Shown: piece by piece, positions 7,252 to 16,077 of the stretch
How the letters are laid out: every line of letters starts with the position of its first letter
Position numbering within the stretch: the first letter of the stretch is position 1
From: Candidatus Obscuribacter sp.
Lineage (GTDB): Bacteria; Cyanobacteriota; Vampirovibrionia; Obscuribacterales; Obscuribacteraceae
NCBI GenBank assembly: GCA_021772135.1
Contig: JADYXQ010000036.1
Coordinates: 1-64,000, forward strand
Direction of reading: 5' to 3'
DNA length: 64,000 nucleotides
The notes under the pieces: generated by a model
The model's input: the letters and a program-made list of their open reading frames with translations, nothing else
Database searches by the model: none
Told to the model about the DNA's origin: nothing
Program-made: the position numbers and the translations under genes

Positions 7252-10083
7252 ATGGTCAACAGACAGAGCCTGACGCTTGAACGCGCACTAAGCAAGCCGC
7301 AGTCAAAACCCTTACTAATCAAACAATTACTTAGACCAGTTAAACATGGTCCTTTTTTCCTCGCTTTCGGCGTGCTTCTACCACTGGCCGCCGCAGTTTT
7401 CGAGCTGATCACCCACTTTTGCGCTCAGCATTATTTTGATCCATTCCCCTCGGCCAATCACGTTGTCTTATTCATGCTCATACCCTTGAGCAACTATCTG
7501 GCTTGGCTTTCCGGCAGAAAAGATATGTCGGCCCATTTCGGCTTTATGTCTCTCATCAGCGGCATGGCCATGGGCATCGGCTGTTTGTACGCTCTAATGT
7601 TCCTGCCGATGACCGCGACGTCCGCGATGTACACACTGTACTTTGGCTTTGGCCTGCTTGGCCTTGCGCCCCTTTTGTCTATTCCGTGCACCTGGCTGGG
7701 CGGAAAGACCGTTTGTCGGTTGGCCACGAAAAGAAAAACATTCTTCGACTCACACCAGGTCGAACACATCGGCCATCTGATCGTGCTCTGCATGGTCATT
7801 GCCATCGAATTTCCCTCCACCGCCACCCGCATGAATTTGAGCAAAGCAGCAGAAGGAAATGCCCCGGCCATAGCCTGGTTGAGACAGTTCGGCAGTGAAG
7901 AAGTGATGCTCCGAGCCTGCTACGAACGCTCTGGTCGGGCCACGGATATTCTTGGCTCTATGTACGAAAGCGGCCATCCATTAAGTATTGAGAAGGCGCG
8001 CGCGATTTTTTATCAAGTCACCGGCAAACCATTTAATTCGGTGCCAATTCCAAGTTCGGCCCGGGCCACGATTCAGCACGCCGGTTTGATAGACGATCCC
8101 GCTTTGGTGAATGCTAAAGTCGAAGACGAATTTGACCTTGACGCCGACATTGCCGGTGAAAACGTCAGTGGACTGGCGCGCGGCTTAACTGTGGCGGAAG
8201 CAAATACCATTGGAACAGTAAGCACTGACGCGGCAGTGGCAGATCTGGAATGGTCGATGCAGTTCGCCAACGTCTCTAAATATGATCGTGAAGCCAGGGC
8301 CAAACTATTGTTACCGCCGGGCGGAGTTGTCACTAAAGCAACAGTGATAGTCAATGGTATCGAGCGCGACGCAACCATTCAGCTGCGCAGCGCAGCACGC
8401 AATTATTATCGCCAATCGCTGGTTGAACAAAAAGCACCGCTTCTGGTGAGCACTTGCGGAGTCGACCAGATTTTAATTCAGTGCTTCCCCGTGCAACCAA
8501 ACAGCTCAATGAAGGTGAAACTGAAAATTGCCGCTCCACTGGTACTGAGTCAAGATAAAGGCCGAGCGGCGCTGACCTTGCCTACTCTGCAAGAACGCAA
8601 TTTTCAGTTTGACGTAGACAATTTTGTAAACATTCACGCCAATAAACCGCTCACGGCTTCAAGCTCGCTTTTGACTGCCAGCACCGCCCCTGGTGATTAT
8701 CAGATTTCCGGCAAGCTCTCTTCAGCACAATTATCAAGATTCGCTGGGGTAATCTGGTGTGATCGTGATCCCAATTGCACAATGGCGGTGGTAGAACATT
8801 CGGGCGCAAGAATAGCTCGCCATGTTTCTTTGCCCGCCTACAAAACCCCAAAGGCACTGGTTATTTTGGTAGACGGCTCAGCGTCTATGAAAAATTACAT
8901 GGCCGACATATCGACCGCACTTAAAAGTTTGCAGACAGCAATGCAAACACAAATAATGTTTGTCGGCGATAACAGCTCAATTCTCCACGACCCCACCGCG
9001 CTGCTAGACAACAAACCGGCTGGCGGCCAATCAGACGACAAAGCTCTGGTCAATTATTTAAAAACACCCAATATTTCCGTGCTCTGGATTCACGGCTCTC
9101 AACCAATCAGCACCGAAAACAAAACTGCTTTCCACCAACTTTTAAATGTTCCCTCAGATGCGCCCCGGCTTTACGATCTGCAGATAACTGCTGGGCCAAA
9201 TGAGATCTTGAATGACTTAAATTATAGTCCTAACTTTGTGCGCGTCGCTCGATTGGGCACAGTCAAATCTGATCTGGAACGATTATTTTCGCAATGGCAG
9301 CCCACTGCCACCACTACAAATCAATTCGAATTGTGGCCGGCAGAAAATATTGTGCCTGCTAACACGGCTGCGGCACCAGATTGTGTGGCTCAACTTTACG
9401 GTTACGAGCAAGTGTTAGCCGGCCTTCAGAATACCTTAGACCCTGCTGCCGAGCAAAGTCGCGCGCTGGGACTGGCGTCGCAGTTTCAGATTGTCACTCC
9501 AGTATCGAGCGCGGTTGTAGTCGATTTCAACATTGCTCCGGCCACTCACCCTGCGCCGACAAAAGTCGCACTGCCTAAACTCTGGAACCCACTATCAGGA
9601 CTAGACCAAATTAGAATTGACGCAATGGAAAAAGTGACAACCCAGCTAAATAGTCACTCAAGGGCAGCTGCAACCGCCGGCTGGTTCTCAGAGCCGCGCA
9701 GCGCAGTGTTGTATAACGGTGAAAATACTGAGTTCAAGGCTAAGGAATCAGACTTTAAAGCAGACCGAGCCAATTTCACTGCCGCTGGTGGCGCAGACGC
9801 AGACCAGGTTTACAAACAAGAACCCGGGCAGCCCGCAGCTGCAGCGCCGAGCGAAAATTTGACATTGCAGGGTGCCACAAATGGCACAGTCAGACAGCCT
9901 AGCCTTCCAACCAATGGCCTTGTTGGTGCACCTGTAAATCCTCGCTATGGTCAATCTAACGAAGTTGGACAATTAGCTGTTTACGACGAACGTTTTGACT
10001 GGCGATGGATAATGGGTGCCGCTGCGGCCCTTCTTCTGTTTGCTTTCCTCTTGCGAAAATTTCTCCTCAAGAAAAAAGCATAA
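7252..10083 (+). CDS. Multi-pass membrane protein with VIT-like and von Willebrand A-like domains
   Basis: Several N-terminal TM helices; VIT-like region (VTKATVIVNGIERDATIQLRSAARNYYRQSLVEQKAPLL); vWA-like KALVILVDGSASMKNYM; C-terminal TM plus KKK tail. Confidence 0.65.
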   Translation: MVNRQSLTLERALSKPQSKPLLIKQLLRPVKHGPFFLAFGVLLPLAAAVFELITHFCAQHYFDPFPSANHVVLFMLIPLSNYLAWLSGRKDMSAHFGFMSLISGMAMGIGCLYALMFLPMTATSAMYTLYFGFGLLGLAPLLSIPCTWLGGKTVCRLATKRKTFFDSHQVEHIGHLIVLCMVIAIEFPSTATRMNLSKAAEGNAPAIAWLRQFGSEEVMLRACYERSGRATDILGSMYESGHPLSIEKARAIFYQVTGKPFNSVPIPSSARATIQHAGLIDDPALVNAKVEDEFDLDADIAGENVSGLARGLTVAEANTIGTVSTDAAVADLEWSMQFANVSKYDREARAKLLLPPGGVVTKATVIVNGIERDATIQLRSAARNYYRQSLVEQKAPLLVSTCGVDQILIQCFPVQPNSSMKVKLKIAAPLVLSQDKGRAALTLPTLQERNFQFDVDNFVNIHANKPLTASSSLLTASTAPGDYQISGKLSSAQLSRFAGVIWCDRDPNCTMAVVEHSGARIARHVSLPAYKTPKALVILVDGSASMKNYMADISTALKSLQTAMQTQIMFVGDNSSILHDPTALLDNKPAGGQSDDKALVNYLKTPNISVLWIHGSQPISTENKTAFHQLLNVPSDAPRLYDLQITAGPNEILNDLNYSPNFVRVARLGTVKSDLERLFSQWQPTATTTNQFELWPAENIVPANTAAAPDCVAQLYGYEQVLAGLQNTLDPAAEQSRALGLASQFQIVTPVSSAVVVDFNIAPATHPAPTKVALPKLWNPLSGLDQIRIDAMEKVTTQLNSHSRAAATAGWFSEPRSAVLYNGENTEFKAKESDFKADRANFTAAGGADADQVYKQEPGQPAAAAPSENLTLQGATNGTVRQPSLPTNGLVGAPVNPRYGQSNEVGQLAVYDERFDWRWIMGAAAALLLFAFLLRKFLLKKKA

Positions 10084-10096
10084 AAAAAAGTTGGCT

Positions 10097-10273
10097 GTTC
10101 ATAACTCGATATACGAGTGAATTTTGAGTAACAGGCGCCGTGGGCCACGCGCTTGGCTTGCCTGTAGGATATCGAAAGCCGCCACTAAAGTCGCTTTTCG
10201 AATTGTCATCAGATATGCAAAATATCTTCTACGGGGGACTTCCTATCTCATTCGATCTGGCTATACTTATTAC
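10097..10273 (+). promoter_or_regulatory. Conserved upstream region/promoter of RNA copy D (dyad 10211-10227; -10 TATACT 10262-10267)
   Basis: AGATAT-GCAAA-ATATCT, then 34 nt to TATACT, same spacing as copies B and C. Confidence 0.6.
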
Positions 10274-10484
10274 ATAAGCGGTGAGCACACACCAATCAAT
10301 AAGTTGTGTGCTTTGAGCCGAGGGGTTAAGTGGAAACATCAGGTCGGCGCAGACCAGAAACCGTAACGACACCCGCTAGCTGTGGATTCTGACTTGAAGC
10401 AGCAAGAAATATCGAGCCTACGCAATAGGCAGTCAGACGATAGTAAAAAGACCACCGCAGATTTATCTGGGTGGTCTTTTTGTT
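10274..10484 (+). ncRNA. Repeated structured RNA element, copy D (full)
   Basis: About nine substitutions relative to copy C over roughly 210 nt by eye; all hairpins and terminator preserved. Confidence 0.8.
10449..10484 (+). terminator. Rho-independent terminator of RNA copy D
   Basis: AAAAAGACCACCGCAGATTTATCTGGGTGGTCTTTTT; A tract and T tract make it look bidirectional. Confidence 0.85.
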
Positions 10485-10558
10485 TGTAAAATTAACAACT
10501 CAGCAACAAACTGACTGTAGATTCAATCCTATCGTGGAACACCAATAGGAGTGACTAT

Positions 10559-10861
10559 ATGCCTGATCGTAATTCTGAAAGCAACATGGTGCGTGACGCA
10601 AAACAGATGGCCCGAAGATTAGACAACGTTCCATGCTTCGACAATTCTGATTCAGGAGACCGAGCTTCCGAACGACTAGTCTACGAAGCCAACGACGAGC
10701 TCAAGAGCCTGTCTCAAAAATATGGCAAAGACCAGTTCGCAAAATTTGTCACTTTAGTAAATAAGTACGACAAGAACCACCAGGGCCTAGATATTGATCC
10801 GTTGTTTGATAAAAACGGAAAAGTACATGGTTTTGAAATTGGGGTGCTGAGACGCTATTGA
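10559..10861 (+). CDS. Small hypothetical protein
   Basis: AATAGGAGTGACTAT ribosome-binding-like sequence before ATG; 100 aa soluble acidic/basic composition. Confidence 0.55.
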   Translation: MPDRNSESNMVRDAKQMARRLDNVPCFDNSDSGDRASERLVYEANDELKSLSQKYGKDQFAKFVTLVNKYDKNHQGLDIDPLFDKNGKVHGFEIGVLRRY

Positions 10862-10929
10862 AGACCCTATTGAAGACGCAATTGAAGTCCAACCACACGT
10901 CACGCAAAAACCTAAAAGTTTGATTACTT

Positions 10930-11336
10930 TCGTCGAAAAGCTCTGCAAATCAGTTCTGTACCGATAGCACTGATTTGTGCACATCCGAACCGTTTCTTTT
11001 CGATCGATAATACTTTTGCGCCGCCTTGAGCACTCGAGCGCGAGGCTAACAGTTGGATCAGCAGCACATTCAAAAGCTCTCACCGTACTGAGAACATTTC
11101 CCTGATCGAGGCCGGTTAGCACAGACACGGCTCCGAGCGGCATCAGTGGCGATAACTCGCGCGCTTCGAAATCGCTTGCCGTTTCACTGCGATGAATTCA
11201 TGGCAGCCACTCGACGCTTTAAAATTGCCAGCATAAGCGAGTGCAAGTCTGCACCTGAAACTTTATAGGCCAACGTCTCGACTAAATCAGGCGAGCCAAG
11301 ATCGCCGGCAATGCGAATTGCTATTTGTTCGCTCAT
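10930..11336 (-). pseudogene. Frameshifted, truncated gene remnant
   Basis: Minus strand: MSEQIAIRIAGDLGSPDLVETLAYKVSGADLHSLMLAILKRRVAAMNSSQ* (11336..11184), then continuing protein-like sequence in another frame: ETASDFEARELSPLMPLGAVSVLTGLDQGNVLSTVRAFECAADPTVSLALEC (from 11185). Confidence 0.5.
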
Positions 11337-11349
11337 TGTCAGTTACATG

Positions 11350-13566
11350 CTACATCGAAGTCGAATTGCGCTTATCGGCAAGCGATGTTCCTGGTTCTTC
11401 TTCAACAATCTTTGGCGTAATTAAAAGCATAAGCTCTGTACGGTTTCTGCCTTTCAAAGTATTTCTGAAAAGCGCACCAAGCACGGGAGCTTCTGCTAAA
11501 TAAGGTGTCTTAGCCAATTGAGCCGATTCCTGTTCGGTGAAAATACCGCCCAGTACAAGTGTCTGTCCGTCTTTAATACGCACTTCCTGCGCCATGATAT
11601 CTCTATAGTTCAAAAGAGTGACAACTACAGTTGGTGCGGTCGCCGGCCCGAAGAGCAGAGGCGGCCCCAGTGGAGTTGAAACTTGCGGCCGCAGGCGCAT
11701 GGTGATGAATCCATCTTGCGTAACTTTAGGCAGTACGTTTAAGAAGATGCCGGCCTTAGTCAACTCAACGTTAGTTGTGACCACGCCCAAACTGACCGTA
11801 GATGTCACTTTATGCACAACTTCCGAAGCGATGGTGATCAGTGCTTCAGAATTGTCTACCACTACAACAGAAGGGTTGGCAATCAACTTTGCTTTGTTGG
11901 TTTGCAAAAGTAAATTGAGCGATAAGTTTAAAGCGTGAGGAATAGTGGCAATGTTGGCACGGCCGCCGGCACGTCCGTCAGCAGTAATAAAATTGAAAGC
12001 ACTCTGGGCTGTCGATAGAGCGTTAACCCCGGCAATACTGGGAGCCAGAATCGGCACCAGTGATCCGATTAAACCGCTATAGGCAGTGCCCGGTTGACCT
12101 GCACCAAGCACGGCACCATTGGTGACGTTCGATCCGGTAAAGGGAATGGCCGGAATTGTCGGGTTGGGTGTGGAATTGGCGGGTGAACCTAAGCCAGGCA
12201 GGAACGTTTTCAAAGGCGCCTGCGAATTACCCATAATTGAAGTAGACAGACCTTCACCCTGCAAGTTGAGGGTGGCGCCCAGTTGTCTGATGCCCTGATT
12301 ATTTAGTTCGATAAGCGAGGCTTGAATGTGCACCTGCTTCGGACGACGGTCTATCAGTCTAATAGCGTCTTCGGCAATGTTGACGTCGTCGACGGTGCCC
12401 ACCACAATTACCTGGCGACCTTTAACGTCAGGTATGACTATGGCGCCACCACCATTAGGGTCAACGCTAAAGTCGGCGGCAATTTCTAAATTAGCTCTGA
12501 TCTGCTGCGTGCCGGGGTCGGTAGCAGCATTGTTGAAGCCCACGCCTTCCTGGGTTTGCGAGCGGCTGGTGCCGCGCAGAGTGCGTGCTTGAGTTTCGAG
12601 CGAATAGCTTTGCGTGCTATCAGTATCGCTTTTTGTGCCTTCGCGATCGCTGCTCTTTTCGCCAAACTTTTCAACTGAAGGACCGCTTAAATCACTTCCC
12701 TGACCAGAGCCTTGTTTTTCACTGGCACTATCTTCGGTGCTCTCACTGGCCAACTGACGTTTAGTGGTGGTCTTAAAATCAGGCAGATAGCCTTTGTTGA
12801 AAATTGAGGCTGAAAGCAAAGCGGCCACATCATATGGGTGCGAGTAGCTCAACTTAAACGCTCTGGCCATGGGCCTGTTCAAGCCCAATTGCACCATTGC
12901 CTGAGTCGATCCCACCACGATAGTGCTGTTATCGAGCACGCGGCTTTGCAAACCGGCGGCAGCTAAAACGTTATCCATGGCTTCGTTCAGTGAAACATCA
13001 CGCAAGTCACCGGTAATTTTTCCACTGCACGATTTATCAATAATGATGTTGACGTTGCCGCGTCTGGCAATTTCAGCAATTACATCTTTAACCGGCGTGT
13101 CTCTAAAACTGAGGTGATGAATTAGACCATTTTGATTTTGCAGAAATAGTTTGAATGGTCGGCGTATTTTGACTTCGCCGGTGACGCCGGGCAAGCTGTT
13201 GCGTGTCACTGAGCGCATTGAGCCCTGGGCAATCTTGCGACCATCTGCGTCTGAATCGGCTGCCGACTTGGCACTGTCGGGTTTGATGGCACTGACATTT
13301 CCAGCATCAATATCAGATAACTTGGCTGGTCCACTGGCATCAATAGAGCTTGCATCAGCGCCACTTGAAGTTGGATTGACCGAAGGATCTGAAATTAGTT
13401 CAGCCGGTGTGTCAGCGCTTGAAAGTGGGTTAGAGCTACTGTTGGTAGGCAATGCAAAAGTCGGCAGTGCCACCAGAGAATTTAAACCAATCGAAAGAGC
13501 AACTGATAGTGACACCACATGCGATATCACTAATCGTTTAGCAGGCTTTTGGCTATTTGCTTGCAC
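11350..13566 (-). CDS. Type II/IV secretion secretin (PilQ/GspD-like)
   Basis: Secretin N-terminal domain (LSFRDTPVKDVIAEIARRGNVNIIIDKSCSGKITGDLRDVSLNEAMDNVL) and secretin domain with VRIKDGQTLVLGGIFTEQE...ELMLLITPKIVEE. Confidence 0.92.
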   Translation of the reverse strand: MQANSQKPAKRLVISHVVSLSVALSIGLNSLVALPTFALPTNSSSNPLSSADTPAELISDPSVNPTSSGADASSIDASGPAKLSDIDAGNVSAIKPDSAKSAADSDADGRKIAQGSMRSVTRNSLPGVTGEVKIRRPFKLFLQNQNGLIHHLSFRDTPVKDVIAEIARRGNVNIIIDKSCSGKITGDLRDVSLNEAMDNVLAAAGLQSRVLDNSTIVVGSTQAMVQLGLNRPMARAFKLSYSHPYDVAALLSASIFNKGYLPDFKTTTKRQLASESTEDSASEKQGSGQGSDLSGPSVEKFGEKSSDREGTKSDTDSTQSYSLETQARTLRGTSRSQTQEGVGFNNAATDPGTQQIRANLEIAADFSVDPNGGGAIVIPDVKGRQVIVVGTVDDVNIAEDAIRLIDRRPKQVHIQASLIELNNQGIRQLGATLNLQGEGLSTSIMGNSQAPLKTFLPGLGSPANSTPNPTIPAIPFTGSNVTNGAVLGAGQPGTAYSGLIGSLVPILAPSIAGVNALSTAQSAFNFITADGRAGGRANIATIPHALNLSLNLLLQTNKAKLIANPSVVVVDNSEALITIASEVVHKVTSTVSLGVVTTNVELTKAGIFLNVLPKVTQDGFITMRLRPQVSTPLGPPLLFGPATAPTVVVTLLNYRDIMAQEVRIKDGQTLVLGGIFTEQESAQLAKTPYLAEAPVLGALFRNTLKGRNRTELMLLITPKIVEEEPGTSLADKRNSTSM

Positions 13567-13661
13567 GTTTTTTTGTTTCCTTCGCTAGCGCTTTTCAGTC
13601 ACCTTGGGGTTGAGCAAAAGCAGCGCCATTCTAACTTGAATACCTCTGGGTTTCCTTAAAC

Positions 13662-14852
13662 TTATGGTCGCTTATTGCCAGTTAAGCCATATATGGCGAT
13701 TTCGAGATTATTTCGGGCTTCCCCCAGATGAGGATTAAGCCGCAAAGCCAGGCGTAGTTCAGACACTGCCGAAGCTACATCTCCTCGACCGTACAACGCA
13801 TAGCCAAGATCGTTGCGCGCTTGTGCGTTGAGCGGATCCAGGTGAACGGCCTGGCGAAATTCTTCTACGGCGCCAGTTTTGTCTTTGTTGGCATAGAGGG
13901 CGCGCCCTAGAGCCAGATGGCTTTCAACCCACGCCGGCTCAAGCAATGTCGCCTGTCTGGCGGTTCTCAAAGCCGGATGATAATCGCCGGCTACCAGCAA
14001 AGCCCTGGTCAAAACGACGTGAGCCCTTGCAGAGCTGGGCTCTACAGATACAGCCTGACGGGCCGATTTAATTGCCCCGTTGATGTCGTGAGTGGCCAGT
14101 TGTGCCTCAGAAAGGCCCGAAAAGTTGCTGGCACTAGCTTTTATAGAGGTAGAGCGGCGAAACTCATCAACAGCCTGAGACACCTCTGCTCGCTTAAAAA
14201 GACTGTCAGCATAGTACTCATGGACTTCTGCCGACTCGCCCTGCAACTGCAGCGCTCTTTTGAATTCCAGTTCAGCGCTTGCTTCGTCGCCTGCATGGTC
14301 AAAGATTTTGCCGAGCATGGCATGGGCGAAAAAGCCTTCAGGGTTGATCGCCACGGCCCGTTTCATCTCAGCGGCTGCACCTTCAAGATCGCCTGCCAGG
14401 TAAAGATAACCGGCCAGTCGCAATCTTAAATTTTCATCATAAGGATTGTCAGTGATTTTGCGGCGCAGCTGAATCATTAAATCGCCCAGCGAACGCAGGT
14501 CGACGCTGGCCGGTTTGCTATTCATTAGTTTAACCAGCGATGCCTGAACCGCCGTCAACTGAGCCTTAGAGTCACTTCTCGTTTCGGGTTTAGCCTCTGG
14601 TTTGGCCTCGGCTTTGTCCTCAATTTTCGAGTCGGCTTTGGCCTCATCCTTACTCTCGGCGAAGCATGGCTGCCCCATCAGGGCGACTACGGCAATGAGG
14701 GCAAAAGCGCCAGTAGAGACGAAAAAGACTCTAGCAATGCGGACGACCGGTCTGAAAATCTTCAATGAAAAGCCTGTGGGGCGGCGGGGCAAAAGTGTCA
14801 TGCGGTGATTAGCCCTGTTTCTCGCTACAATCATGCCAAATGATAGCAACAC
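13662..14852 (-). CDS. TPR-repeat protein with signal/anchor segment
   Basis: Tandem TPRs (HLDPLNAQARNDLGYALYGRGDVASAVSELRLALRLNPHLGEARNNL) and K/E/D/S-rich linker. Confidence 0.85.
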   Translation of the reverse strand: MLLSFGMIVARNRANHRMTLLPRRPTGFSLKIFRPVVRIARVFFVSTGAFALIAVVALMGQPCFAESKDEAKADSKIEDKAEAKPEAKPETRSDSKAQLTAVQASLVKLMNSKPASVDLRSLGDLMIQLRRKITDNPYDENLRLRLAGYLYLAGDLEGAAAEMKRAVAINPEGFFAHAMLGKIFDHAGDEASAELEFKRALQLQGESAEVHEYYADSLFKRAEVSQAVDEFRRSTSIKASASNFSGLSEAQLATHDINGAIKSARQAVSVEPSSARAHVVLTRALLVAGDYHPALRTARQATLLEPAWVESHLALGRALYANKDKTGAVEEFRQAVHLDPLNAQARNDLGYALYGRGDVASAVSELRLALRLNPHLGEARNNLEIAIYGLTGNKRP

Positions 14853-16024
14853 CAGCCAATCAGATCAGTAAAAAAGCGGCCTCACCCGAGGGCGCGTATA
14901 TACACATTCCATTTTGCACACACAAGTGCGAGTTTTGCGATTTCGCCGCCTTTGCCGGTTTGATTGAACTCGAAGACGAATATTGCAAAATTCTCTGCTC
15001 TGAAATTGAGTCGCGTTTAGCTCCTCGCCCAGAGCCAATCAGCTTGCGCACCATTTTCTATGGTGGTGGCACACCCGGTTTGATCAAGCCCGAAAATATC
15101 GCCCTGATTCACAGTCAGCTGCTCAAATTTGCCGAGATCAAAAGCGACGGGCAGCCAGAAATCGCCATGGAAACTACGCCTCACGCTATCACAATGGAGA
15201 AAGCGCAAGCCTGGCTCGCCATCGGCATAAACCGTCTCTCGATAGGCATTGAGTCACTATGCGATGACGAACTGACGGCTATCGGTCGCGACCACACCGT
15301 CGCTGAAGCGCTGACCGGGGTTAAACTTGCTCAGCAAGCAGGGTTCAAAAACATCAGTATCGATTTTATGTACGGCTTGCCCACCCAAACCATAACGAGC
15401 TGGGAGCGCACACTCGATGCCGCTCTCAGCCTGGCAAAAGAGTGTCCCGCTATTGAGCACGTCTCAGCTTACGGCCTGGAAATCGCCAAGAATTCGCCGC
15501 TCCTGAGCCGCTTTCCGCGAGATTCAGCCAGCTATCCGTCTGACGATTTGTGCGTTCAAATGTATGAGCTACTGGTAGCCAAACTGGAAGAGAACAATTA
15601 TCAGCAGTATGAAGTCTCGAATTTTGCGAGACCAGGATTTCGCTCGGAGCACAATTTGACCTACTGGCGCAACGCCCCCTATTTTGCCTTCGGGGTAGGC
15701 GCCCACCGGTATGTCGACAGCGTTCGCAGCGCTAATTTGCGCTCACTGAAGAAATACATGCGCACGCCGCTGGCCGACGAAGTGAGTGAAAATATCGACC
15801 AGGCGATGTTTATCAAAGAGGGCATAATGCTCGGGCTGCGCTTGTTGGAAGGCATTGACCTGCAAGCCTTTCAGGCGAGTTACGGCGTAGATCTGCTAGA
15901 GACGCAGCGAAGCGAAATTGAATTTTTGTGTCGCGAAAAATTGCTCGATTTATCAGACAACAAGCTTAAAATCACGCGCCAGGGCATCCCTATCAGCAAC
16001 TCGATAATTGCAAGATTAATTTGA
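14840..16024 (+). CDS. hemW: HemW-like radical SAM protein (coproporphyrinogen III oxidase family)
   Basis: AYIHIPFCTHKCEFCDF (CxxxCxxC), FYGGGTPGLI, RLSIGIES, SIDFMYGLPTQT, EVSNFARPG. Confidence 0.88.
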   Translation: MIATPANQISKKAASPEGAYIHIPFCTHKCEFCDFAAFAGLIELEDEYCKILCSEIESRLAPRPEPISLRTIFYGGGTPGLIKPENIALIHSQLLKFAEIKSDGQPEIAMETTPHAITMEKAQAWLAIGINRLSIGIESLCDDELTAIGRDHTVAEALTGVKLAQQAGFKNISIDFMYGLPTQTITSWERTLDAALSLAKECPAIEHVSAYGLEIAKNSPLLSRFPRDSASYPSDDLCVQMYELLVAKLEENNYQQYEVSNFARPGFRSEHNLTYWRNAPYFAFGVGAHRYVDSVRSANLRSLKKYMRTPLADEVSENIDQAMFIKEGIMLGLRLLEGIDLQAFQASYGVDLLETQRSEIEFLCREKLLDLSDNKLKITRQGIPISNSIIARLI

Positions 16025-16077
16025 GGATTTTCTTCGCTATAAGGGAATACCAGATTATAGATGGTCAAATTTGACGA

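Noticed and set aside
2906-10484. Repeats as an integron cassette array or CRISPR
   Set aside because: Units are about 390 bp with promoter and terminator, spaced irregularly (about 1.1 to 6.3 kb) with genes on both strands between them; no integrase, no short regular repeat-spacer pattern.
2906-10484. Repeats as a transposon/MITE family
   Set aside because: No terminal inverted repeats, target-site duplications or transposase were seen; the internal promoter and terminator fit an RNA gene better.
13151-13588. 145-aa plus-strand ORF antisense to the secretin N-terminus
   Set aside because: Low-complexity Ala/Leu/Ser shadow ORF opposite a clear secretin gene.
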